In this document: positions 1 to 6,168 of the stretch, piece after piece
Position numbering within the stretch: the first letter of the stretch is position 1
Layout: each line of letters starts with the position of its first letter
Program-made: the position numbers and the translations under genes
DNA from: Chloroflexota bacterium
GTDB lineage: Bacteria > Chloroflexota > UBA6077 > JACQUR01
Assembly: GCA_016210245.1 (NCBI GenBank)
Contig: JACQUR010000101.1
Span: 1-10,161, forward strand
Length of the DNA: 10,161 nucleotides
Direction of reading: 5' to 3'
Notes under the pieces: model-generated
Database searches by the model: none
What the model was told of the DNA's origin: nothing
What the model saw: the letters and a program-made list of their open reading frames with translations, nothing else

Positions 1-30
1 GTCTGCCGGGCTGTGCCCTCGGGGACGGGC

Positions 31-341
31 GCTCCAGGAGGGGAGTAAGCCGGATTCTGTTTCAGGCGACCATCTATCTCAGGGCACCGAGTGGCGCCCT
101 TCCCGCCTCGCGGCAGGTGCCCCCTACCCTGGCCTCGGCGAGCAGCGTCGACGGCCATGCTTGGGGTTGCAGCAGGTGGGGGTTACCGCGTTTCACCCTG
201 CGCGCAGCGCGCGCAGACTCCGTCTCTGTGGCCCTGTCCGTCGGTCTCCCGACCCCGGCTTGCGCCGGGCACCTCGCTCTGTGCTGTCCGGACTTTCCTC
301 TCAGGCTTTCGCCCGAGCGGTCGCCCTCCCTCCTGGAAGGC
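31..341 (-). ncRNA. rnpB: RNase P RNA (catalytic RNA subunit)
   Basis: This is the catalytic RNA of RNase P, which removes the 5' leader from precursor tRNAs. On the minus strand the conserved 5' element GAGGAAAGTCCGGAC (300-286) and the 3' element ACAGAATCCGGCTTAC (60-45) are both intact; these form the P4 core and the region that binds the tRNA CCA. The ends are set by helix P1: ten nt at 337-328 pair perfectly with 42-33. A GGTAAC motif near 190-180 fits the conserved J11/12 region. At about 310 nt it is shorter than the roughly 350-400 nt of typical type A RNAs, so some peripheral helices are probably missing; a distinct type has been described for green non-sulfur bacteria, which would fit. 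It is divergent from the lipoprotein gene at 481. The mature ends are estimates to within a few nt. Confidence 0.95.
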
Positions 342-347
342 CCCTCG

Positions 348-356
348 ATTATACCA
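348..356 (-). promoter_or_regulatory. rnpB promoter, extended -10
   Basis: On the minus strand the sequence reads TGGTATAAT, a consensus -10 box with the TGN extension. Its downstream edge lies 7 nt before the inferred rnpB 5' end near 341, as expected for a transcription start. No good -35 is visible 16-18 nt upstream, which is normal for extended -10 promoters. Confidence 0.75.
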
Positions 357-419
357 GAACCGTCCCTCAGGACAGCTCGTCGGTAACATTATCATTTGAC
401 TTGATACGCTCTCCTGCGT

Positions 420-449
420 TTGACACCTGCCCCTGCTGGTCACGACAAT
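420..449 (+). promoter_or_regulatory. Candidate sigma70-type promoter of the lipoprotein gene
   Basis: A perfect TTGACA (-35, 420-425) is followed after 18 nt by GACAAT (444-449, 4 of 6 matches to TATAAT). Transcription would start near 456, about 25 nt before the ATG at 481. A second TTGACT at 396-401 has no good -10 partner. Confidence 0.5.
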
Positions 450-480
450 GCGGCGAACCTGCCGAGAGGGAGCTGTCGCT

Positions 481-876
481 ATGAAGGGGAAGCTACTCCT
501 GGTGCTGCTGGCATGCGGTGCGGGACTGGCGCTTGGCTGTGGACGGAGCGGCGTCCAGGCTGAACAGCCATCTGGCGAGGCGCTCGTGCGGCCGACGCCA
601 GATCCGGCCAGGCCCACCCCCACCCGCGTTGCCCTGCCCTCGCCTACCCCCTCCGAGGCGCCCAAGCTGCGCGCGCGGGGCATCATCAGCACGATCGACG
701 ACCAGGCCCTGGTCTTCAAAGACATCGACGGGAACGAGCTGACGTTGAAACCTGCCCCGGAGCTGCAGCTCCCCTGGGACCGCCTGAAGGAGCTCTACCA
801 GAAGCGCGAGCGGATCACGGTCGTCTACCAGCAGGTCGCGGACGCGCTGCTGCTGGTGGACGTGTTCACGAACTGA
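481..876 (+). CDS. Small lipoprotein with Pro/Thr-rich linker and a small beta-type C-terminal domain
   Basis: A 131-aa exported protein of unknown function. The N-terminus (MKGKLLLVLLACGAG) is a signal peptide; the likely lipidated cysteine is Cys20 in LALGC, an imperfect lipobox, with Cys12 (LLAC) less likely. Residues of about 30-60 form a low-complexity linker rich in Thr-Pro and Ser-Pro, a common tether in lipoproteins. The C-terminal 70 residues (ARGIISTIDDQALVFKDIDG onwards) read like a small beta domain of the DUF5666/OB-like sort ('effect of an environment on an ion or value'), but this is only a resemblance. I chose the ATG at 481, not the in-frame ATG at 448, because the signal peptide starts there and a GAGAGGGAG ribosome-binding site sits at 464-472. 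The stop codon abuts the heptad array at 876. Confidence 0.8.
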   Translation: MKGKLLLVLLACGAGLALGCGRSGVQAEQPSGEALVRPTPDPARPTPTRVALPSPTPSEAPKLRARGIISTIDDQALVFKDIDGNELTLKPAPELQLPWDRLKELYQKRERITVVYQQVADALLLVDVFTN

Positions 877-938
877 GTGATCAGTGGTCAGTGGTTGGAC
901 TCACTAGCCACTGGCTACTGACCACTGGCTGCTGAGCC
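876..938. repeat. Inverted heptanucleotide repeat array between convergent genes
   Basis: Nine consecutive 7-nt units in one phase. The left units begin AGT (AGTGATC, AGTGGTC, AGTGGTT). After a spacer unit, the right units begin CT (CTAGCCA, CTGGCTA, CTGACCA, CTGGCTG). The arms are inverted: 883-892 is the exact reverse complement of 917-926, so either strand can form a hairpin. The array sits between the ends of two convergent genes and overlaps both: the lipoprotein stop ends at 876, and the PHP gene takes its last residues and TAG stop from the right arm. It may act as a bidirectional terminator, although no T-tract is visible. Confidence 0.85.
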
Positions 939-1662
939 GCGTGCGGGCCCAGCGGCCGAGGTGCAGGCAGGGAAGCACCACGAGCGCCCGCGTGTGCTGG
1001 CGGACCTGGCGGGTGAGGGGCACGCCCGGGCCAGGATCGCCCCAGCGGGGCACGGCGGTCCGGTTCAGGAAGGCCTGCTCCAGGTCGGCCACGCTGTGGC
1101 CGGGGAAATCGACGATCACCTTATAGAGGTCCGGCAGGTGGTGAGCATCGCTGCCGCCGATCTCCAGCAGGCGGCCATCTCCGTTGAGCGCGGCCACCCG
1201 ACGGATGGACCGCTCGGCTTTCAGCACCGGGGTCAGCAGTTCCACCCCGTCCAGCCCCACCTGCCTGGCCAGGCGCGCCACGCGGTGGCTGCCCAGCCCG
1301 ATCCAGAACGCGTCCACGTGGGGGACGATGGCGAATCCGCCGGCGGCCTTGATGGCTTGCACGGCCTCGGGCAGCGGCTGAAAGCGCCGGAAGGGGGCAA
1401 TGGGAAAGGGAGGGCGGAAGATATAGGCCAGGAGGTGCTTCACCGGGGCGATGGTCAACTCGATGCCCCACAGGGGCTGAATGCGCGTGTTGGGGTGGCG
1501 CTTCTTCCACTCGAGCACGTGGAAGAAGGCGCGCACGTCGTCATGGTCGGTGAAGCCCACCACGTCCACGTCCGAGTTGTGCTCCAACTCGGCCAGGATC
1601 TCGTCGACGGTCGCAAGGCCGTCGCTGTAGGTGGAGTGTACGTGCAAGACTGCCTTGCCCAT
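904..1662 (-). CDS. PHP-domain metal-dependent phosphoesterase
   Basis: A 252-aa protein of the PHP (polymerase and histidinol phosphatase) superfamily, likely hydrolysing a phosphoester or nucleotide substrate with a multi-metal centre in the cytoplasm. The metal-binding motifs appear in family order: HVHSTYSDG (residues 7-15), GFTDHD (about 36-41), GIEL (about 66-69), VPHVD (about 114-118) and GSDAH (about 170-174). It resembles the stand-alone PHP proteins annotated as YciV/TrpH-like or as 'PHP domain-containing', not histidinol phosphatase or DNA polymerase III. The substrate cannot be named. The ATG has AGGGAGG four bases upstream and a candidate promoter at 1705-1734. The last residues (SSQWSVASG) are encoded by the heptad array, so the ancestral C-terminus was probably different. 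The GC-rich tail after residue 200 lacks family motifs. Confidence 0.9.
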   Translation of the reverse strand: MGKAVLHVHSTYSDGLATVDEILAELEHNSDVDVVGFTDHDDVRAFFHVLEWKKRHPNTRIQPLWGIELTIAPVKHLLAYIFRPPFPIAPFRRFQPLPEAVQAIKAAGGFAIVPHVDAFWIGLGSHRVARLARQVGLDGVELLTPVLKAERSIRRVAALNGDGRLLEIGGSDAHHLPDLYKVIVDFPGHSVADLEQAFLNRTAVPRWGDPGPGVPLTRQVRQHTRALVVLPCLHLGRWARTRLSSQWSVASG

Positions 1663-1704
1663 CCGGCCTCCCTGGAGTGAACTGCGCCCGAGACAAGTGG
1701 GCGG

Positions 1705-1734
1705 ATTCTACCAGGGGGCGGGCCGGACGGGCAA
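1705..1734 (-). promoter_or_regulatory. Candidate promoter of the PHP gene, extended -10
   Basis: On the minus strand TTGCCC (1734-1729, 4 of 6 matches to -35) is followed after 18 nt by TAGAAT (1710-1705), which is preceded by TGG to give an extended -10. Transcription would start near 1698, about 36 nt upstream of the ATG. Confidence 0.55.
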
Positions 1735-1746
1735 CCTGCTGGAGAT

Positions 1747-1784
1747 GCGAGCAGGCCCCAGGCGTGTGCCTGGGGCCTGCTCGC
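1747..1784 (-). terminator. Strong hairpin in the tRNA-Gln trailer, no T-tract
   Basis: A perfect 17-bp stem (1747-1763 with 1768-1784) and the 4-nt loop GTGT. It begins one base after the encoded CCA of the tRNA. It looks like an end-of-transcript or processing hairpin, but no run of T follows on the minus strand, so it is not a canonical intrinsic terminator. Confidence 0.6.
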
Positions 1785-1785
1785 C

Positions 1786-1859
1786 TGGCTGGGGAGCCAG
1801 GATTCGAACCTGAATTCCACGATCCAGAGTCGCGTGTCCTACCGTTGGACGACTCCCCA
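1786..1859 (-). tRNA. tRNA-Gln(CTG)
   Basis: A complete cloverleaf on the minus strand. The acceptor strands TGGGGAG and CTCCCCA pair over 7 bp. The D-stem is GTCC/GGAC, the anticodon stem CGCGA/TCGTG encloses loop CTCTGGA, and the T-arm carries TTCGAAT. The anticodon CTG lies at 1827-1825 and decodes the glutamine codon CAG. The discriminator is G, and CCA is encoded (1788-1786). It has its own extended -10 promoter upstream and a strong hairpin directly downstream. Confidence 0.95.
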
Positions 1860-1878
1860 AAGATGCCGCCGTAGGATT

Positions 1879-1887
1879 ATTCTACCA
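1879..1887 (-). promoter_or_regulatory. tRNA-Gln promoter, extended -10
   Basis: On the minus strand TGGTAGAAT, with its -10 edge 19 nt before the tRNA 5' end. No convincing -35 is visible at 16-18 nt. The hexamer and TGG extension are identical to those before the PHP gene. Confidence 0.55.
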
Positions 1888-2044
1888 GACCTGGCCGCCA
1901 GCGACCAGGGGCGAAGCATGGGTGGGTCTGCCAAGTGCTTGTGCGTGGAGGTCGTAGGGGCGGACGGCGCTGACTCTGAGGGGCACCCGGGGTACAGCGG
2001 CTCTGGCCAGTTTGCCCTGCAGGGCTTTCGTCTCCGCCATCTGA

Positions 2045-2095
2045 GCGGGCGTGGGCGACCCGCCCGCGCGATGCAGGAGGCAGCGCGCGCTGCCT
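2045..2095. repeat. Two adjacent palindromes downstream of the membrane-protein gene
   Basis: GCGGGCG (2045-2051) pairs with CGCCCGC (2061-2067), and a perfect 18-bp palindrome (AGGCAGCGCGCGCTGCCT) lies at 2078-2095. Both fall in the 233-base stretch between the tRNA promoter and the stop of the gene at 2119. They are placed where a minus-strand transcript would end, but no T-tract follows. I see no gene in 1888-2118. Confidence 0.45.
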
Positions 2096-2118
2096 GTATC
2101 AGCCCCGCGGATTGGCGA

Positions 2119-2814
2119 CTACTCCTGCATCATGGCCAGCGTCCACCGGCAGCGCTCCCCAGCCATGGGTGTGAGGTCCAGGTAGTACTGGCCAGCGCTG
2201 ACGCTCCGCACGAAGGCCAACCCCTCAGCCGTCTGGCCGGTAGCAACCGCCTTGCTTGCGACGTCTCTTGCCGTTCCCTCTTCCCCAACGGCACGAAGCC
2301 GGGCTCGGAAGAAACAGTTCCGGTCGGGCGGCGCGGTCGCGGTCCACTCCACCCGATAGCTACCTCCGGCCAGGTGGAAGGGCTCCGTCGTCTGAACCGC
2401 CACGGTGCCGGCCAGGGATACGGGCTCCTGTCTGGGACCAGCCGCGGCCTTTGGCGCGGGCTCGGGCCGCACCAGCGGTGATGTCGGCTGAGCTACTTCC
2501 TCCGGGAGGATCGGCCCGCGGATCCCGGGCAAACGTACTCGCGGACGGCGCAGGTACAGTTCGCCGGATCCCGAGACGAGCTCCCACCCCTGAGCGTTGA
2601 CCATCTCCCGTGCCTGCGACTCAGATTCCGGCACGAAGTGCTCATACCAGCCACCAGAGATCACAGCCCAGAGGAGGACGCTTGCAACCCCGAGAGCCCA
2701 GCCAACGAGCACCGCCAGCGCCAGGTCGCGTCGTCCGCCCCAGCCTCGTCGGCCCCGTCTCGCCTGGCCTGCTGACCCCGCGTAGACCATGTCCGTAGTG
2801 GTTGATCGATCCAT
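2119..2814 (-). CDS. Single-pass membrane protein with extracytoplasmic C-terminal domain, function unknown
   Basis: A 231-aa protein I do not recognise. The N-terminal 30 residues are basic and cytosolic (RRGRRGWGGRRD). One membrane helix spans about residues 31-53 (LALAVLVGWALGVASVLLWA). A Pro/Ala-rich linker follows, and the last 95 residues or so look like a beta-sandwich with the features GGSYRVEW, CFFRARL, GQTAEGL and AGQYYLDL. Two cysteines in that domain (DRNC and ERC) could form a disulfide outside the cell. I chose the ATG at 2814 over the longer reading from 2868 because a GGGGGG ribosome-binding stretch lies about 9 bases upstream and the extra 18 residues are unremarkable. The intrinsic terminator at 2866-2892 just upstream separates it from the genes before it, so it needs its own promoter; I see no clear one. 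Confidence 0.7.
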   Translation of the reverse strand: MDRSTTTDMVYAGSAGQARRGRRGWGGRRDLALAVLVGWALGVASVLLWAVISGGWYEHFVPESESQAREMVNAQGWELVSGSGELYLRRPRVRLPGIRGPILPEEVAQPTSPLVRPEPAPKAAAGPRQEPVSLAGTVAVQTTEPFHLAGGSYRVEWTATAPPDRNCFFRARLRAVGEEGTARDVASKAVATGQTAEGLAFVRSVSAGQYYLDLTPMAGERCRWTLAMMQE

Positions 2815-2865
2815 GATCGCCGCCCCCCTTCGTCCCAACCGGCCTCGCCCCTGGCGACCACAAGA

Positions 2866-2892
2866 CAAAAAAGGAGACTGCGCGCAGTCTCC
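2866..2892 (-). terminator. Rho-independent terminator
   Basis: A perfect 20-bp palindrome, GGAGACTGCG then CGCAGTCTCC (2873-2892), is followed on the minus strand by six T (2872-2867). This is the only textbook intrinsic terminator in the window. It would end the transcript coming from the Tat lipoprotein gene, 130 bases after that gene's stop. The stretch 2893-3021 holds no other feature I can support. Confidence 0.85.
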
Positions 2893-3021
2893 ACCGAGCC
2901 CGCCAGCCCCGACGACGGGCAGCCGTATGCGGTTGCTATGGCCATGCTACTCGCCCTCAAGAGGCATAGCGCGGCAGGTGCTGCATACCCTGGGGGTGAA
3001 AGTGCGCGTGTACACTCGGCG

Positions 3022-3534
3022 TCATTCTCCCCGCTGGGTGATGACGACCGCGATCCCGATCTTGCCCCCGCCTGTCGGAGCGGGGGAGTCCGTTTGCATC
3101 CATGGCGGCAGCTCCACCTGCAAGGTGTAGTCGCCGGGCGCGAGGTCCCGCGGCAGTGGGAGCGTCCGTTCCAGCGTGGCAGCCGCCCCCGGGGCCACAC
3201 TCGTGGCGGACACCGGCGCCTCGGCAACCGCCTGCCCGCCGCGGCCAACCAGCCTGATGCGGGCCCGCGCCTGGACGGGCCTGGCGCCCTGGTTGTTGAT
3301 CACGACCGTGAGCTTGATGGTTTCGCCCGGCGCATAGCGCGGCTGAGCGCCGCTGACCAGGACGATCAGGTCGTCCTTCTCCCAATGCACCACCCGCCCT
3401 TCGGGACTATCCATCACCTGAGTGGTTTCCTCGAAGGGCGGATTGCAGGCGGCCACGAAGGCGCCCAGGCCGGAGGCGGCCAGGTTCAGGAAGTCGCGGC
3501 GCTCCATGCGCCGCTCGAAAGGCTTGCGGTCCAT
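3022..3534 (-). CDS. Tat-exported lipoprotein with an Ig-like domain
   Basis: A 170-aa exported protein. The N-terminus has a twin-arginine motif (ERRDFLNLA, residues 11-19) followed by a hydrophobic stretch and the lipobox VAAC with Cys30, so it should be exported folded by Tat and lipidated. Residues of about 50-168 form one beta-rich domain with the pattern of CARDB/BsuPI-like Ig folds: YAPGETIKLTVVINNQG, then APGAAATLERTLPLP, then LAPGDYTLQVELP. Such domains usually mediate protein or ligand contacts, not catalysis. I chose the ATG at 3534; the ATG at 3510 would also keep the Tat motif. A TATAAT ends 6 bases before the 3534 ATG, so the mRNA may be leaderless. It lies 28 bases after the glycoside hydrolase and in the same direction; a functional link is inference only. 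Confidence 0.75.
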   Translation of the reverse strand: MDRKPFERRMERRDFLNLAASGLGAFVAACNPPFEETTQVMDSPEGRVVHWEKDDLIVLVSGAQPRYAPGETIKLTVVINNQGARPVQARARIRLVGRGGQAVAEAPVSATSVAPGAAATLERTLPLPRDLAPGDYTLQVELPPWMQTDSPAPTGGGKIGIAVVITQRGE

Positions 3535-3540
3535 GACTCC

Positions 3541-3546
3541 ATTATA
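3541..3546 (-). promoter_or_regulatory. Candidate -10 box placing transcription start at the ATG
   Basis: On the minus strand a perfect TATAAT ends six bases before the ATG at 3534, so initiation at the usual 7 bases would make a leaderless mRNA. No good -35 is visible. GGAG lies only two bases before the ATG, too close for a normal ribosome-binding site. Confidence 0.4.
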
Positions 3547-3562
3547 CGGGGGCAGGGCGCCT

Positions 3563-4843
3563 CTACCGCAGCACCTCGCTCCTGCGCGCCTCCAGCAGGG
3601 CCTGGTAGGCTGGCCGGGGCGTGCCATCCGAGTCCGTGATGGCCCACCACCACTCCTCCCGCTCCCGGGTCCAGGTCGGGTCGGGCAGGGTCCAGACGGC
3701 CATCACCCCGATCCAGGGCGCCCAGTGCTGGCGGGCATACTGGAGGGCCCGCACCAGGTTCTCTCCCTTACGCTCCTCCGACACGGCGTACCAGGCGTAC
3801 TCGGGATGGAGCTGGTCTGAGGTCCAGCCGAACTCCAGGAGCCAAACCTGCTTGTCGGCTTCGCCGTTCTTGACCATCACCTCGCGCAACTGCTCGACCC
3901 GGCGGAAGTAGAAGGACGGGTGGTCGAAGGGCTTACCCAGCGAGCCCGGCGCGGCCTCGGGCTCCGGTGCCTGGGCGTTGCCGTGCGCCCCCAGCACGTC
4001 GTAGTTACCCTTCATGCCCGCGTCGTAGAGCCACTGCAGGTACGTGTCGTCCGGGCGGGCGGTGTCGTCGTTCCAGCCGGTGGGCGAGAGCCCGGCTGTG
4101 ACTACGGTAATGCTCGGGTCGGCCGCCTTGGCCGCCTGGTAGGCCAGCTTCAGCAGGCGCACGTAGTCGGCCGCCTGGGCCTGGTTGATCGGCTGGTTGC
4201 CCCACTCGCGAGCCAGGTTGGCCTCGTTCCAGATCTCGATGGCGTACAGCCGCCCGATGGGCGAGCCCTGCTTGTAGCGGCTGACCAGGGCTGAGACGAA
4301 GTCGGCGAAGTCCTGGTAGTTATCCGGCGGGCCGTTGTGCGCCCCATCCGCCCGCGCCCACTTCGGCTGGAAGTCCAGGCGCGCGACGGTCTTGAGGCCC
4401 GCCTGGTTGCTGGCCTGGACTACCCGATCGGCCTCTCGCCAGTCGAAGCAGCCCTTGCAGGCTCCTTCGATGGCCCGCCACTGGAAGAGGCTCTTCTGCC
4501 AGCCGAAGCCCAGCTCGACCAGGCGCCCCAGATCGCGCCCGGTCGTCTCCAGGTTGTTCCAGATGAACAGGTGGGCGCCATACTCCGGGCTCCTGGCCCG
4601 GTAGGGTCCGAGCTTCGCCGCCGTGGGCTGCGGCGCCGCGACGTGGGTTGGCTGAGATCGTTCGCCGGGCGCCGTCGGCGTCGACGCGGCTGAGGTCTTC
4701 GGGGCTGGGAGCGACGGAGAGGCCTCGCCGGTCGCAGGTTGCGTGGATGAGACGGTCGGCGGGGCGGACTGGCAGGCGCTCACCACGAGCGCGACGGCAA
4801 CACCGATGGCCCAGCCCAGCCTCGACGGCTGGAAATCGTGCAT
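3563..4843 (-). CDS. Glycoside hydrolase lipoprotein, clan GH-A (GH39/cellulase-like)
   Basis: A 426-aa surface-anchored glycosidase. It has a signal peptide with lipobox VSAC (Cys24), then a Ser/Thr/Pro/Ala linker to about residue 80, then a TIM-barrel catalytic domain of about 340 residues. Clan GH-A hallmarks are present: IEIWNEAN gives the likely acid/base Glu207 after Asn206 at the end of strand 4, and WLLEFGW gives the likely nucleophile Glu337 at the end of strand 7. HLFIWNN and GFGWQKSLFQW at the start of the barrel, and the late MAVWTLPDPT, fit GH39- or GH5-like enzymes. The substrate is unclear (beta-xyloside, beta-mannoside or other). The ATG at 4843 is preceded by a strong AGGAGG (4854-4849) and begins the signal peptide, so the longer reading to 5035 is rejected. 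The stop is 28 bases before the Tat lipoprotein gene. Confidence 0.85.
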   Translation of the reverse strand: MHDFQPSRLGWAIGVAVALVVSACQSAPPTVSSTQPATGEASPSLPAPKTSAASTPTAPGERSQPTHVAAPQPTAAKLGPYRARSPEYGAHLFIWNNLETTGRDLGRLVELGFGWQKSLFQWRAIEGACKGCFDWREADRVVQASNQAGLKTVARLDFQPKWARADGAHNGPPDNYQDFADFVSALVSRYKQGSPIGRLYAIEIWNEANLAREWGNQPINQAQAADYVRLLKLAYQAAKAADPSITVVTAGLSPTGWNDDTARPDDTYLQWLYDAGMKGNYDVLGAHGNAQAPEPEAAPGSLGKPFDHPSFYFRRVEQLREVMVKNGEADKQVWLLEFGWTSDQLHPEYAWYAVSEERKGENLVRALQYARQHWAPWIGVMAVWTLPDPTWTREREEWWWAITDSDGTPRPAYQALLEARRSEVLR

Positions 4844-4893
4844 GGGATCCTCCTGTAAGGGTCTGAGCTCCAGGGTCTGGAGGGGGGCGGGGG

Positions 4894-4922
4894 AGTCTAC
4901 CGCCATCACGAGGCCGCGGCAA
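4894..4922 (-). promoter_or_regulatory. Candidate promoter of the glycoside hydrolase gene
   Basis: On the minus strand TTGCCG (4922-4917) and TAGACT (4899-4894) are 17 nt apart, each matching 4 of 6 consensus bases. Transcription would start near 4887, giving a leader of about 44 nt that carries the AGGAGG. Confidence 0.4.
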
Positions 4923-4937
4923 GGGGCAGTGCAGACT

Positions 4938-5954
4938 TCAGAGCGGGAGCAGGGCCAGCAGCGCCAGGTAGCCGAGGTACCAGGCCCCGCCGCTGAGCAG
5001 GGCCGGCCCGGAGAGCTTGCCCAGGTTGGCCACAACGCCGAAGAGCACCACGGTGGAGACGAGGGCGATGGCCGCGCTGGCCATGCCGCTGGCCCCCAGC
5101 GCGGCCGGGCTCCACTCGGTGAAGACCAGGCCGAAGCTCACCGGCACACAGCTCTGAAAGACCATCGCCCCGGTGATATTGCCCAGCGCCAGCGTGTCCC
5201 TGTTCCTGCTCACCCAGAGCACGCTGTTGAACTTCTCGGGCAGCTCGGTGGCAACGGGAGCGACGATCAGCGCGAGCACCAGCGCGGGCACGCCGAGCCC
5301 CTCGGCGACGATCGAGACGTTCTGGACGAAGAAGTAGGCGCCGCCCACGATGAGCGCCAGCGCGGCGAAGGCCTGGCAGAGCACGATGGGCAGTCCTGGC
5401 ACGCGCTCGGCGCGCGCGAAGTGGAGCGGGTCGAGCTCCTCGGCGTGCTGCAGTGGCGCGACCTCGCGGGCATGGAGGGAGACGTACCACCCGTAGAGGC
5501 CGAGCAGGATGGCCGCCAGGGCCAGCTTGGCGGCGCGCAAGGGTAGGAACGCGCCGGCGATGCCGAGGCTGTAGGCGAGCAGGAAGAAGCTGACGTCGCG
5601 CGCCAGCACCCGCTGGTTGACCTCCAGCGCCAGCCCGCTGCGGCGGCGCCGCCGGAAGGCGAAGATGCTTGCCCCGGTCACGAACATGGCCAGGGTGCTG
5701 AGCATGAAGGGAGCGCCCAGGATGGCGCCGATGCCCACCTCCTGGCCGTGGCCGAGCCCGGACCCGGCGAGCACGGCCACGATGGGGATCAGCGTTTCGG
5801 GCAGGGCCGTGCCCACCGCCGCAAGCACGCTGCCCACCAGCCCCTCGGCAAGATGCGCCCGGCGGCCGAACCACTCGAGCGCGTTGGTGAACAACTCGGC
5901 TGCCAGCAAGATGGCCGCCAGGCTGAGGACCAGGAAGATGACCCCGACGAGCAC
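4938..5954 (-). CDS. Sodium/calcium exchanger family (CaCA) membrane protein
   Basis: A 338-aa inner-membrane cation antiporter, probably exchanging Ca2+ (or another cation) for Na+ or H+. The two inverted alpha repeats that define the family are visible: GTALPETLIPIVAV (residues 48-61) and VAPVATELPEKFNSVLW (231-247), with the acidic residues Glu53, Glu237 and Glu240 at the ion site. GNITGAMVFQS (258-268) follows the second repeat. Around ten hydrophobic helices are visible, with a charged cytosolic loop at about 162-186. Length is normal for the family. I chose the GTG at 5954 because GGAGCGGAGG precedes it and the first helix starts at once. An ATG reading from 6335 would add 127 residues encoded by repeats and intergenic DNA. 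A small hairpin (5981-5986 with 5992-5997) lies in the leader. Confidence 0.88.
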   Translation of the reverse strand: MLVGVIFLVLSLAAILLAAELFTNALEWFGRRAHLAEGLVGSVLAAVGTALPETLIPIVAVLAGSGLGHGQEVGIGAILGAPFMLSTLAMFVTGASIFAFRRRRRSGLALEVNQRVLARDVSFFLLAYSLGIAGAFLPLRAAKLALAAILLGLYGWYVSLHAREVAPLQHAEELDPLHFARAERVPGLPIVLCQAFAALALIVGGAYFFVQNVSIVAEGLGVPALVLALIVAPVATELPEKFNSVLWVSRNRDTLALGNITGAMVFQSCVPVSFGLVFTEWSPAALGASGMASAAIALVSTVVLFGVVANLGKLSGPALLSGGAWYLGYLALLALLPL

Positions 5955-6003
5955 GCCTCCGCTCCGGCCAGGACTGCCAAGCCCCTCCGCAAGGGGCGGG
6001 CCA

Positions 6004-6101
6004 GGAGCAGTTGGCAGTTGGCAGGAGGCAGGAGGCAGGAGGCAGGAGGCAGTCGGCAGGTAGCTGTGGACTGTCGACGGTCGACGGTCGACGGTCGACT
6101 C
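6004..6101. repeat. Fourteen-unit heptanucleotide array
   Basis: Fourteen consecutive 7-nt units in one unbroken phase, with four motif classes in succession: GGAGCAG, TTGGCAG twice, GAGGCAG four times, TCGGCAG, GTAGCTG, TGGACTG, TCGACGG three times, TCGACTC. It lies between the divergent exchanger gene and the microprotein gene. Translated on the minus strand it gives the Leu-Pro-Ala-Ser-Cys-type strings seen in spurious proteins over such repeats. Nothing else is visible in 5955-6168 apart from the ribosome-binding sites. Confidence 0.9.
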
Positions 6102-6168
6102 GCTCGGTGGCACCCCCTTTGCACCATCCCGCGCAGAACTGCTCGCATGGAGCGTGGGAGGAGGAGTC

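Noticed and set aside
91..484. Small open frames over 91-484 in several phases
   Set aside because: They lie on rnpB and the divergent promoter region; the RNA gene explains the conservation and no frame has a domain.
961..1680. 239-aa plus-strand frame opposite the PHP gene
   Set aside because: Antisense shadow of a gene with complete metal-binding motifs; no ribosome-binding site or domain.
1786..1859. tRNA-Gln as an integration site with a flanking attachment repeat
   Set aside because: No integrase gene and no direct repeat of the tRNA 3' end is visible in the window.
1834..2481. 215-aa plus-strand frame starting inside the tRNA gene
   Set aside because: It begins antisense to tRNA-Gln and has no recognisable domain; the minus-strand membrane-protein reading is better supported.
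2873..2892. Operator palindrome for the membrane-protein gene
   Set aside because: The palindrome is followed on the minus strand by six T, which makes an intrinsic terminator the simpler reading.
4844..5035. Longer reading of the glycoside hydrolase from 5035
   Set aside because: It overlaps the end of the exchanger gene and puts about 64 residues before a clear lipoprotein signal peptide that has its own AGGAGG.
4743..5546. 267-aa plus-strand frame
   Set aside because: Antisense to the exchanger; composition dominated by Gln/Arg/Gly/Glu, with no start signal.
6004..6101. CRISPR array
   Set aside because: The units are 7 nt without spacers, and no cas gene is near.
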